DNA of 20,613 nucleotides from an uncultured Oxalobacteraceae bacterium (GTDB lineage: Bacteria; Pseudomonadota; Gammaproteobacteria; Burkholderiales; Burkholderiaceae). The notes under the pieces were generated by a model. It saw nothing but the letters and a program-made list of their open reading frames with translations, did no database searches and was not told the DNA's origin. The stretch's first letter is position 1. Each line of letters starts with the position of its first letter. This document shows positions 1 through 7,515 of the stretch, in pieces. The stretch lies in assembly GCA_946478765.1 (NCBI GenBank), contig CAMLDH010000027.1:1-20613 (forward strand), in the 5' to 3' direction. The translations under genes were made by a program, and so were the position numbers.

Positions 1-1104
1 CGGACCGGCCAGTGGTGGATGGGATCGTTGGGCTGCATCGCGCTGGCGGTCGGTATCGCATTTGCGTATCTTCTGACTCGCTCGATTACGCGTCCGATGA
101 ACGCAGCGGTGAGGATTGCACAGACCGTCGCCGCCGGCGACCTGACCAGCCGCATCGACGTGCATGGCAAGGACGAGACCGGATTGCTGCTGCAGGCGTT
201 AAAGGAAATGAACCAGAGCCTGGTGCACATCGTCGGCCAAGTGCGCGTCGGCACCGATACCATCACAATGGCGTCCAGCGAGGTGGCGAGCGGCAATATG
301 GATCTGTCTTCCCGCACCGAACAACAAGCGGCTTCGCTGGAAGAAACCGCCTCTTCGATGGAAGAATTGACCAGCACCATCACGCAGAATGCGGACAATG
401 CACGGCAAGCGAACGGGCTGGCGCTATCCGCGTCGAAAGTGGCGGTCGAGGGTGGCGTTATCGTGGCGCAAGTCATGGATACGATGAGTTCGATCAACGA
501 ATCGTCGAAGAAAATTGTCGACATCATCGGCGTGATCGACGGCATCGCATTCCAGACCAATATCCTGGCGTTGAACGCCGCAGTCGAAGCTGCCCGCGCC
601 GGCGAGCAGGGCAAGGGCTTTGCCGTCGTGGCAGGCGAAGTACGGCACCTGGCGCAGCGCTCAGCGGCGGCTGCCAGGGAAATCAAAACACTGATCGACG
701 ATTCGGTGGAGAAAGTCGATGCCGGCGCCAGATTGGTCGATCGCACCGGCGCGACCATGAACGAGATCGTCGCCAGCGTCAAAAGCGTCACCGCCATCAT
801 CGGTGAAATTGCCGCGGCCAGCGAGGAACAAAGCGCCGGGATCGAACAGGTAAACCAGGCCGTCATGCAGATGGATGAGACAACGCAACAAAATGCAACG
901 CTGGTGGAAGAGGCCGCGGCGGCAGCCGGGTCGTTGCAGGAACAAGCGGGAAATCTGGCACAAGTGGTCGGCGTGTTCAAGCTGGACGGGGCGCAAGCAG
1001 CCGAAGCGCCGCGTGCGATAGCGAGCGTGACGCGGGCTCCCAAGAGAAAGGCCAGCGCCGCGCCGGCGTCGCAGATTGCATTCGAGCGCGGACGGAGAGC
1101 GTAG
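1..1104 (+). CDS. Methyl-accepting chemotaxis protein, 5'-truncated by window edge
   Basis: The reading frame is open from base 1, so the N-terminal sensor part lies outside the window and 367 codons remain. Residues about 5-26 of the visible part form the last membrane segment ([20 protein letters not shown]). A HAMP linker follows at about 27-80 ([18 protein letters not shown]), then a long helical signalling domain. The conserved cytoplasmic hairpin tip is clear in [20 protein letters not shown] followed by [20 protein letters not shown], which in this family contacts CheW and CheA. It relays ligand state from the periplasm to the chemotaxis kinase. The C-terminus (FERGRRA) has no CheR/CheB-tethering pentapeptide. 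The ligand cannot be told because the sensor domain is missing. The gene converges on the PHA depolymerase gene with an 18-bp gap. Confidence 0.96.
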   Translation, partial: RTGQWWMGSLGCIALAVGIAFAYLLTRSITRPMNAAVRIAQTVAAGDLTSRIDVHGKDETGLLLQALKEMNQSLVHIVGQVRVGTDTITMASSEVASGNMDLSSRTEQQAASLEETASSMEELTSTITQNADNARQANGLALSASKVAVEGGVIVAQVMDTMSSINESSKKIVDIIGVIDGIAFQTNILALNAAVEAARAGEQGKGFAVVAGEVRHLAQRSAAAAREIKTLIDDSVEKVDAGARLVDRTGATMNEIVASVKSVTAIIGEIAAASEEQSAGIEQVNQAVMQMDETTQQNATLVEEAAAAAGSLQEQAGNLAQVVGVFKLDGAQAAEAPRAIASVTRAPKRKASAAPASQIAFERGRRA

Positions 1105-1122
1105 CCGTCGATCCGGCTCCTC

Positions 1123-2202
1123 CTATTTTCGCGGCTGCGCCAGCCGATCCAGCATCGCCTTGACTGCCGCCATCTGCGGCGCTTTCTTGCTGTAGAAATT
1201 CGGCGAAAACGGATTGAGGCTGGAGTAGCCCCAGAAATCCCAGCAGCCTTGGGGATTGTACCCATAGCCAAACAGGTAGCCATTGCTCGGCTCTATTTGC
1301 GGATAGAGCACGATCATGTCGTTGGCATCGGCCAGTTCGTTGTAGCCGGTCGTTGTATAGAAGAGATTGCCGATCGTCGATGCGCCTTGATGGCAGCCGT
1401 GAAACACGACGTGCACTTTGCAGGTCTGCGTTTCGCAGGATTTTGGCACGTACGCATAGGCGGTGTCGCTCATGCTGGAGATGAACGAATGAATGAATTC
1501 ACTCTGGTCGAACTTGATGAGCTTGCCGGACAGTGTGCTGACCGGCGGATTCAGGTTGTCGTAGATATGATTGAGAATGTCGTGCGACTGGATGAATTTG
1601 CAGTCGTTGATGTAGGGCGCGGCCGTGGTCGCGCAGGCGACATCCTTGCTGTTGTTGGTGATGATCGAATGACCTGCATCGATATTGTGGATGTACTTGA
1701 TATTATTAGCGGGCAATCCGGCTTTTTTGTAAAATGCCGCGGTCTGATCCACCACGGCAGTGGTAACAGTACGGTCCGCCATACCGCTGAACAGGTAGAC
1801 TTTTTCTTTCTTCAGGTTGGCGAGATCGTCGATGAGGCCCGACTGCGCAAAGATCTTCGCTTGCGCCAGCAACGTGTCGACATTGGGCGCCGCGCCGGAC
1901 GACGGGTTCATGCAAATCGTTTGGGCATTGAACAGATACGGCGTCAATGATGACGAACCCGCGCAGTAGAACGGCCCGCCTGCGATCAAACCCGCCCCCA
2001 CCAGGGTGCCGGAATAGGCAACCTGGAATTGCGCCGCCATGAACGCGCCGGACGACAGGCCGGAAACGGAGGTCTGGCGCAGATCGACTTGATAGGCGGG
2101 TAACTTGACAACATTGGCAGCCCACGCGGACGACGCGATCAAGGCGAGCGCCAGCGATTTTCCGGCCAAGCGGAACAAGGATGCAATGCAGGGGATTTTC
2201 AT
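1123..2202 (-). CDS. Secreted short-chain-length PHA depolymerase, catalytic domain type 2
   Basis: A 359-residue protein starting with a signal peptide (MKIPCIASLFRLAGKSLALA, cleavage near AWA-A at 28-29). I chose the ATG at 2202 because the signal peptide begins there; the frame stays open further upstream to 2292. The lipase box GLSSG (48-52) supplies nucleophile Ser50, with a likely acid in SGMADRT (Asp143) and a likely base in DAGHS (His178). The HGCHQ motif (268-272), probably the oxyanion hole, lies C-terminal to the triad, the order known for type 2 extracellular PHA depolymerases. QGCWDFWGY near residue 320 is also typical. It would cleave poly(3-hydroxybutyrate) outside the cytoplasm. 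No substrate-binding or linker domain follows, so binding to granular polymer may be weak, or the substrate may be oligomers. Divergent from the acetyltransferase gene. Confidence 0.9.
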   Translation of the reverse strand: MKIPCIASLFRLAGKSLALALIASSAWAANVVKLPAYQVDLRQTSVSGLSSGAFMAAQFQVAYSGTLVGAGLIAGGPFYCAGSSSLTPYLFNAQTICMNPSSGAAPNVDTLLAQAKIFAQSGLIDDLANLKKEKVYLFSGMADRTVTTAVVDQTAAFYKKAGLPANNIKYIHNIDAGHSIITNNSKDVACATTAAPYINDCKFIQSHDILNHIYDNLNPPVSTLSGKLIKFDQSEFIHSFISSMSDTAYAYVPKSCETQTCKVHVVFHGCHQGASTIGNLFYTTTGYNELADANDMIVLYPQIEPSNGYLFGYGYNPQGCWDFWGYSSLNPFSPNFYSKKAPQMAAVKAMLDRLAQPRK

Positions 2203-2325
2203 GGAACGCCTTAACAAGGGATTTGATGATTTGATGCGCTGCAATGCACAATAGCGAAGAGAAATCTGCCCGTCAACGATTATGCGCCGCAACGGCGCTT
2301 CTTATTTAAGGACGTACTTTTCATT

Positions 2326-2823
2326 ATGCATATTCGTCGCGCCATCGAATCCGATTTCATCGCCATGCGGCCCATTTTTCAAGCCGTGGTCGCCACCGAA
2401 ACCACCTATGTGTTCGCTGCCGGCACCAGCGATCAGGATGCTTTTGCCTACTGGTTCGGTCCGGGTATTGCGTCCTATGTGGCAGAAGACGCGGGACAAG
2501 TCATCGGCATGTACAAGCTGGTCGCCAACCAGCGCGACCGCGGGTCGCATGTGGCGAATGCCTCGTTCATGGTCGCGCCCGATTCCGGCGGCAAAGGCGC
2601 AGGCAAGGCGATGGGGCTGCACTGCCTGCGTGAAGCGCGCAGGGCCGGTTACCTGGCGATGCAGTTCAATTTCGTGGTGAGCACCAATGACGGTGCGATC
2701 GCCTTGTGGAAGAAGCTCGGCTTTTCCATCGTCGGCACGCTGCCGAAAGCGTTCGCGCATCGGGAACGGGGATACGTGGATGCGTATGTCATGTATCGCT
2801 TCCTCGATGACATCGAAGTCTGA
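2326..2823 (+). CDS. GNAT-family N-acetyltransferase
   Basis: A 165-residue single-domain GCN5-related acetyltransferase, the usual length for the family. The N-terminal strand and helix (IRRAIESDFIAMRPIF) are followed by the acetyl-CoA-binding motif A, FMVAPDSGGKGAGKAMG (81-97), matching the Q/RxxGxG/A pyrophosphate loop. Motif B follows at 116-141 (FVVSTNDGAIALWKKLGFSI, then VGTLP), where N121 and the LWKKLGF turn are typical. It transfers acetyl from acetyl-CoA to an amine; the acceptor cannot be predicted. An AAGGA lies 12 nt upstream of the ATG. It is divergent from the PHA depolymerase gene across 123 bp that must hold both promoters. Confidence 0.93.
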   Translation: MHIRRAIESDFIAMRPIFQAVVATETTYVFAAGTSDQDAFAYWFGPGIASYVAEDAGQVIGMYKLVANQRDRGSHVANASFMVAPDSGGKGAGKAMGLHCLREARRAGYLAMQFNFVVSTNDGAIALWKKLGFSIVGTLPKAFAHRERGYVDAYVMYRFLDDIEV

Positions 2824-2929
2824 ACAAGCATTCTTCCACCGTACCGGCAAAAGTCCGCTGTCCGCGCAGAGACGACCCGCAAAATGAAATGTGGGATGAT
2901 AGGCGCTTGCCCGCTCATCGCCATCCGCC

Positions 2930-3586
2930 ATGCATCCAGTTCATCGATTTGCCCGCCACCGTCCCCGTCTCACGATTGCAATTGTCATCGGCATCGTCGT
3001 CGGACTCGTGCTTCCGGCGCAGTGGCAACCGCTTACGCGCGCACTGACCGCATGGAATGTCGGAGTATGGTCTTATCTGTTGTCGGTCGGGGTGCTGGTG
3101 ATGCGCGCCAGCCATGTGCGGGTGCGCACGATTGCCGAGCAGGAGGATAACAGTGCGGCCGCAGTGCTGGCAGTGCTGTCGATTGCGGCGTTGATCAGCC
3201 TGGCGGCCATCGTGTTTGAGCTGGCGACGTCGCGCAACCTGGCCTTCAGCGAGCGCCTGGGCCGCTATGCGTTTACCGCGGCGACGGTATTCGGTTCCTG
3301 GCTGTTGGTCGGCATGTTGTTTACCTTCCATTACGCGCATATGTTTTATCGGACGCGAGCCGACAGCCGGCCGCTCGTGTTTCCGGAAAAAGAACCGAAT
3401 CCTGACTATTGGGATTTTCTTTATTTCTCGTTTACGATTGCCGTGGCCGCGCAAACATCGGACGTGATCATCATGTCGCGGCCGATGCGCAAAGTGGTGC
3501 TGGCGCAGTCGATTCTCAGCTTCCTGTTCAACGCCGCCATCCTCGGGCTGTCGATCAATATCGCGGCTAGCCTGGTCGGATCGTAG
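2930..3586 (+). CDS. DUF1345 family inner-membrane protein
   Basis: A 218-residue hydrophobic protein with about five membrane segments: 15-29, 43-58, 79-97, 113-133 and near the C-terminus 192-216. The signature YWDFLYFSFTIAVAAQTSDV (about 160-179) identifies DUF1345, a family of predicted inner-membrane proteins without an established activity. The FTI...QTSD segment resembles a pore-loop-like re-entrant stretch, but that is only an impression. The start is ATG at 2930 with no strong ribosome site. It is 106 bp after the acetyltransferase gene in the same direction and may or may not be co-transcribed. The downstream inverted repeat at 3619-3660 could terminate it. Confidence 0.88.
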   Translation: MHPVHRFARHRPRLTIAIVIGIVVGLVLPAQWQPLTRALTAWNVGVWSYLLSVGVLVMRASHVRVRTIAEQEDNSAAAVLAVLSIAALISLAAIVFELATSRNLAFSERLGRYAFTAATVFGSWLLVGMLFTFHYAHMFYRTRADSRPLVFPEKEPNPDYWDFLYFSFTIAVAAQTSDVIIMSRPMRKVVLAQSILSFLFNAAILGLSINIAASLVGS

Positions 3587-3618
3587 CCGCTTGTTCACGT
3601 ACGTTGCCATTCAAGGTA

Positions 3619-3672
3619 TTTACATGTCGTATGTGTGAAGCAGCGCATACGACATGTAAAAATCCCTTTTTT
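3619..3672 (+). terminator. Candidate intrinsic terminator with 15-bp perfect stem
   Basis: TTTACATGTCGTATG (3619-3633) is repeated exactly in inverted form as CATACGACATGTAAA (3646-3660) around a 12-nt loop. G-U and G-C pairs can extend the stem into the loop. A run of six T occurs at 3667-3672, six bases after the stem. It lies 32 bp after the DUF1345 stop and between two convergent genes, which suits a terminator for the + strand gene. The stem is AT-rich and the T run is offset, so it is not a textbook terminator; a palindromic protein site is the alternative. Confidence 0.5.
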
Positions 3673-3727
3673 GATCATCCTCCCCTCTACGGCACGTTTT
3701 CAAAAATGGATAAAGTCGAGCTTAGGA

Positions 3728-6094
3728 TTAACGCGACTGTGCTGGCTCCGGCGCTTGCGAAACCAAACCGATAACTGGCTGCAGGTTGTCTCGTTGCTTG
3801 TACTTGATTTCCACGTCAAGCCCGGCTTTCCGGAAAAGCTTGGCCACGTTTTCCAGTTCCCCCTTGTTCCGGTCGACAAATTTGGAATAACGTCCCGAGG
3901 CGTTGTTGATCACGAACTTTCCAAACAAGGGGTTGTTCGAGTCGTTGATGAATGTCAGTTCTCCCGAGATTCGCGCCCGTCCGCCGCCTAACTGTGCAGG
4001 GTGGCCGATATATGATGGTGGTTCCGTGATGTTTTTGTTCTTATCCTTGACCAGGTGCTCTTCGGAAATGATGATGCGTCCAAGCTTGCCAACGGTCCAG
4101 ATATATTTCTTCTCGCCCGTCTTGAGTTTCTCAAGATCCAACAACGCAGGAAGATTTCCGAAGTTGCCATGTTCGTCCGGAACAAAGATACGATCCTTGA
4201 GCATCAATGGAGTAGTACCGTCGTCATCCAATTCCCAGTTCTTGAGCGCCGGCTCGCCTCGTCTGAATGGCCACTGCAGCGAGCCGAAATCCGTATCGAG
4301 CTGGCGCGCCTTATCCGTGCCGAGCATGGTAGCAACCGAAGGTGCCGTCGCATGAGGCGAGGGCGACATGCTTCTCGCCCGGACAGCGCCATCGGCTCGT
4401 GCAGGAGAAGAAGAGACACTTCGTACGAGGGTGCGTCCCCGGGACTCCCCAGGCGGAAGCACCCGGATGGGAGGCTCGTGGTAATCCCTGGGCATGGTGG
4501 CTTCCATGCTCCAATGTTTGAGCGCACGGCATTGTTCCAGCTGTTCGGGGAAGACGCGCAAGCCGGGATTGTCATCGAGCAAAAGCGTTTTCAGTGAAGG
4601 CAGCTCCGACAGACATGCCGGCCATGTATCGATCGAACAGGACGAAGCATCGATGCTGCGTAATGCCGCACAATTGCCTAAATCCTCTGGAAATTTCCGT
4701 AATCCGAGGTTCTTGCTGACGTTCAGTTCCTGAAGGTTGGAGAGATGCGACAGGCCTGGCGGAAGCTCCGTCAGATCCAGCCGCGACAGATCCAAAGGGG
4801 CATTGGCATTGCCAGTATTTAAGTATTTCTGCAATACACGCTTTGCCGCTTCCAGCCTCCCGGATTGTTCTTTCCCTATTGCATTGCGACACCAGTTTTC
4901 CAGCGAGGCTATCCATTGCGGTGGAACTTTCCCGTGCCCAATTATCAGAAGGGGGCTGCATTCTGCGGGTCGTAGTACCTTATCACTTACCACTCCGCCT
5001 ACCTTCTGTCGGAAGAGAACTTCATCCACCTGGGCTCCACGTTTTGCAAGGAAGGCATCGACATTGAGCAACTGCGCTTCGGTTCGTATCCCACTCCTGC
5101 CATATCGTCCGGATTTATTAATCAATACGAGCCGCTTTTTATCGGGATTTTCAGGATCATAGAGCCGATGGCCCTCTTCATACGGCATCATTGATATCTC
5201 ACCAGATATTCTTAATTCCTTTCCGCCAACGAGAGCTACATGCCCCAAACGCGCTTCGCTTGGGTTGCCTTCGGCATCCTTCCATGTCACGTCGGGAACT
5301 AATGTTTCTGGCGACGCGACAAAATTCCCGTCTTTGTCAATGCCAAATACAACATTGGGCCCGCCATTTCTGACATTTTCCAGCGCTTTAATGAGTTCGG
5401 GTGAAATTTCCTGATTTTCGTCGATAAAGAAACGCTCTGGATTTATTTTTGGTTTTCCAGTTTCTACGTTTCCTTCGCGCTCGAAAAACTTGATAGAAGG
5501 TTTCTGCTCTTTTACACGTGGGAATTCAGGTGTCCCCCATTTCAGGGTTTTCGACTCCGTTCCGGTTTTTGACGCCGTCAGATGAAGAAACTCTGGATTA
5601 AATTTAAACGGCAGCGATTCCAATAGTTTCATACGGTTGCCGTCAAGTGATGCGTTATGTTGTAGGGAGGTATTCAAGGCCACCTGCTCGTGGAGTTCCA
5701 TGGTCTTGCGATCGCCTTTTTCATCCGTCTTGATGCCGGCGTAACCGGTCTCGATCAGGTCCCTGCTCAACGTGTGCCCGTCACCATTGCCCGCAGCCTG
5801 CTTGTAGTGATTGAAGTCATTGGGCAAGCTCGGGAAGAACCTCTTCTCGTATTGTTCATTGATGTTCCTGCGCATAGTGGAATTGGTGGAAGAAGCGGCA
5901 TAACTTTGGTGTGCCGAGGACGACGTTATTTTTTCTTCATTTTTGGGTAGCGGTCTTGTGTTTGGAGCGCCATGAGTAAATGCCTGCCTGCTCGGCGCGT
6001 CCGATTCTTTTACACGCCCACCGACACTCGGTGAGGTAAATGCGTTATCCCCACATGGAAATTTGCCTGACATACCGCTAATGTTTGCACCCAC
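3728..6094 (-). CDS. Leucine-rich-repeat protein with duplicated module; candidate type III effector
   Basis: A 788-residue protein without signal peptide or membrane segment. Order: a Ser/Thr/Asn-rich, low-complexity N-terminus (1-80); a helical region (80-215); module A (about 219-366); a segment with ENWCRNAIGKEQ (400-410); about four leucine-rich repeats (433-530, e.g. LDLTELPPGLSHLSNLQELN); a Ser/Arg/Pro linker (545-590); and module B (about 632-768). A and B are diverged copies: GHVALVGGKELRISGEI aligns with GHPAQLGGGRARISGEL, and VLINKSGRY with VINNASGRY. The segment running into the first LRR resembles the entry to IpaH/SspH-type LRR effectors, but no NEL ubiquitin-ligase domain or its CxD motif is present. 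The GTG at 6094 is preferred because GGAG (6106-6103) lies 8 nt upstream. An in-frame ATG at 6118 would place that GGAG inside the coding sequence, and an ATG at 6073 is also possible. Effector status is an inference from architecture, AT-rich composition and the upstream hrp-like box. Confidence 0.75.
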   Translation of the reverse strand: MGANISGMSGKFPCGDNAFTSPSVGGRVKESDAPSRQAFTHGAPNTRPLPKNEEKITSSSAHQSYAASSTNSTMRRNINEQYEKRFFPSLPNDFNHYKQAAGNGDGHTLSRDLIETGYAGIKTDEKGDRKTMELHEQVALNTSLQHNASLDGNRMKLLESLPFKFNPEFLHLTASKTGTESKTLKWGTPEFPRVKEQKPSIKFFEREGNVETGKPKINPERFFIDENQEISPELIKALENVRNGGPNVVFGIDKDGNFVASPETLVPDVTWKDAEGNPSEARLGHVALVGGKELRISGEISMMPYEEGHRLYDPENPDKKRLVLINKSGRYGRSGIRTEAQLLNVDAFLAKRGAQVDEVLFRQKVGGVVSDKVLRPAECSPLLIIGHGKVPPQWIASLENWCRNAIGKEQSGRLEAAKRVLQKYLNTGNANAPLDLSRLDLTELPPGLSHLSNLQELNVSKNLGLRKFPEDLGNCAALRSIDASSCSIDTWPACLSELPSLKTLLLDDNPGLRVFPEQLEQCRALKHWSMEATMPRDYHEPPIRVLPPGESRGRTLVRSVSSSPARADGAVRARSMSPSPHATAPSVATMLGTDKARQLDTDFGSLQWPFRRGEPALKNWELDDDGTTPLMLKDRIFVPDEHGNFGNLPALLDLEKLKTGEKKYIWTVGKLGRIIISEEHLVKDKNKNITEPPSYIGHPAQLGGGRARISGELTFINDSNNPLFGKFVINNASGRYSKFVDRNKGELENVAKLFRKAGLDVEIKYKQRDNLQPVIGLVSQAPEPAQSR

Positions 6095-6100
6095 AATAAT

Positions 6101-6106
6101 TTCTCC
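6101..6106 (-). promoter_or_regulatory. Ribosome binding site deciding a GTG start for the LRR gene
   Basis: On the minus strand GGAGAA (6106-6101) is followed by 6 nt and then GTG at 6094-6092. The GGAG core is 8 nt from the GTG. The upstream ATG (6118) has only a weak GCGGA close to it. This spacing argues for a GTG start and a protein beginning MGANISGMSG. Confidence 0.6.
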
Positions 6107-6118
6107 AAAAAAATACAT

Positions 6119-6429
6119 TCCGCGACTGATCGTTCCCTCTATGGCTCACGCATAAAAGGCATAAGTGATGATATGAAGAAAAGAGTTCCATCCATCGCTG
6201 AAATTGGTTTTACGCTGCAGTCGAGACGAAAAAGGAAGAAAAAGGCTGAGCGGAAAGCCCGGCAAGTCCGGCAGCGAATCTGTGTCAGGTGCGTTGAACT
6301 GCGTGATGGAAAAGGCGGAACGGTCCAGGCGAACTGCATCGTTGCCAAGGACCCTGAAGTTGTATTTTTTGATGCAGTAGTATCAGGTACTGGCGCTCTC
6401 TACCAATTTGCAATCGGAATGCGCCACCC
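6119..6429. other. Intergenic region between LRR gene and HD-GYP gene
   Basis: About 310 bp between two minus-strand genes. It contains the hrp-like box at 6162-6189. I see no convincing terminator for the signalling operon that ends at 6430. A 92-codon + strand frame at 6173-6451 is very basic (RRKRKKKAERKARQVRQ), overlaps the 3' end of the HD-GYP gene and has no family resemblance, so I do not call it a gene. Confidence 0.5.
6162..6189 (-). promoter_or_regulatory. Candidate hrp box (HrpL-type sigma promoter) upstream of LRR gene
   Basis: Read on the minus strand, GGAACT (6189-6184), 15 bases, then TCACTTA (6168-6162). The known hrp-box consensus for HrpL-type ECF sigma factors is GGAACC-N15/16-CCACNNA. 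This site matches with one change in each half and a legal spacer. It points at the LRR gene and lies 67 bp before its GTG start, a normal leader length. Some Herbaspirillum strains carry an HrpL-type (group I) type III system, so the regulator would be plausible in such a host. No hrp or hrc gene is in the window. Confidence 0.4.
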
Positions 6430-7500
6430 CTATTCGAGATTGCTCTCATAGATATCGCAAAACGCGGCATGATTCTGCCGGAACGCGTCAAGAATTGCTG
6501 GATCAAAATGTTCAGGCAAGGTTCTGCCATCGCCCTGCGTGATGATGTGCATGGCACGTGCATGGTCGAATGCCGGCTTGTACGGGCGTTTGCTGCGCAA
6601 TGCGTCGTAGATGTCGCAGATATTCATGATGCGCGCCGATACCGGAATCGCGTCGCCTTTCAGGCCGCGCGGATAGCCTCCGCCATCCCATCTTTCGTGA
6701 TGGCTCAGCGCGATTTCCGCCCCCATTTTGAGATAAGGCGATTTTTTTTCGGCGAGTATCTGCGCACCCAGTACCGCATGCGCTTTCATGATTTCCCACT
6801 CGGCGGGCGTAAACGGGGCCGGCTTGAGCAGGATATGATCGGGAATCGCCAGCTTGCCGATGTCATGCATCGGGCTTCCATAAAATATCTCTTCACAAAA
6901 AACGGGATCCATACCCAGTTTCTCCGCGAGTTCCCGGCAGTAAAAACTGATGCGATGAATATGCTGGCCGGTATCCTCATCCTTGTATTCGGCGGCGCAG
7001 GTCATGGTGAAAACGGTTTCGCGATAACTGTCGCGCAGATCGGCGGTGCGCTCTTGTACCCGCTGCGCCAGCACATCGTTGTAATTGTGCAGTTCCTTGT
7101 GCAGCAGCCGGACTTCCAGCAGATTGTGAATGCGCGTGAGGACTTCCACATGATCGAACGGCTTGCTGACGAAATCCTTCGCGCCCGCTTCCAGCGCGCG
7201 TAATTTGTGCGCCGGTTCGGCGGTCACCACCAACACCGGAAGATAACCTTCGGTTTCAACTTCCTTGAGCGCTTCCATGACCTGGAAACCCGTCATGTAC
7301 GGCATGTTCAGATCCAGCACGATGGCGTCGTAGCGATGGCATCGGTACAGTTCGCCTACCGTGCGCGCATCCATGGTGGACGACACGGCGGTGTAACCCG
7401 AGCCGCGCAGCATGTACTCCAGCAATTTCACGTTGGCCGGTTGATCGTCCACGATCAGGATTTTGGCACTGTGGATGTCGGATAAGGTAATGGGTTTCAT
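6430..7500 (-). CDS. Response regulator with HD-GYP cyclic-di-GMP phosphodiesterase output
   Basis: A 356-residue RpfG-like protein. Residues 11-130 are a receiver domain with acidic pocket D18/D19, phospho-acceptor Asp63 (VLDLNMP), Thr93 and Lys113 (SKPF). A coiled linker (130-160) leads to an HD-GYP domain at about 165-355. The metal and substrate motifs are all present: HDIGK (212-216), HHERWDGGGYP (267-277) and the DIYDAL helix (296-301). The intact HHE..GYP indicates an active phosphodiesterase converting c-di-GMP to pGpG/GMP in the cytoplasm when phosphorylated. It is the last gene of the four-gene operon, 15 bp after the hybrid kinase gene, so that kinase is the likely partner. Lowering c-di-GMP usually favours motility over biofilm; that outcome is inferred. 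Confidence 0.93.
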   Translation of the reverse strand: MKPITLSDIHSAKILIVDDQPANVKLLEYMLRGSGYTAVSSTMDARTVGELYRCHRYDAIVLDLNMPYMTGFQVMEALKEVETEGYLPVLVVTAEPAHKLRALEAGAKDFVSKPFDHVEVLTRIHNLLEVRLLHKELHNYNDVLAQRVQERTADLRDSYRETVFTMTCAAEYKDEDTGQHIHRISFYCRELAEKLGMDPVFCEEIFYGSPMHDIGKLAIPDHILLKPAPFTPAEWEIMKAHAVLGAQILAEKKSPYLKMGAEIALSHHERWDGGGYPRGLKGDAIPVSARIMNICDIYDALRSKRPYKPAFDHARAMHIITQGDGRTLPEHFDPAILDAFRQNHAAFCDIYESNLE

Positions 7501-7515
7501 GGCATTTTCTTTGCC

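Noticed and set aside
12..806. 264-codon + strand frame overlapping the chemotaxis gene
   Set aside because: Arg/His-rich product typical of an out-of-frame reading of a GC-rich gene; the overlapping frame encodes a clear MCP.
1103..1118. Small hairpin AGCCG-TCGATC-CGGCT at the end of the chemotaxis gene
   Set aside because: Five-base stem with no T run directly after it; too weak to call a terminator.
6173..6451. 92-codon + strand frame between the LRR and HD-GYP genes
   Set aside because: Very basic low-complexity product, overlaps the 3' end of a solid gene on the other strand and covers the candidate hrp box; no family resemblance or ribosome site.
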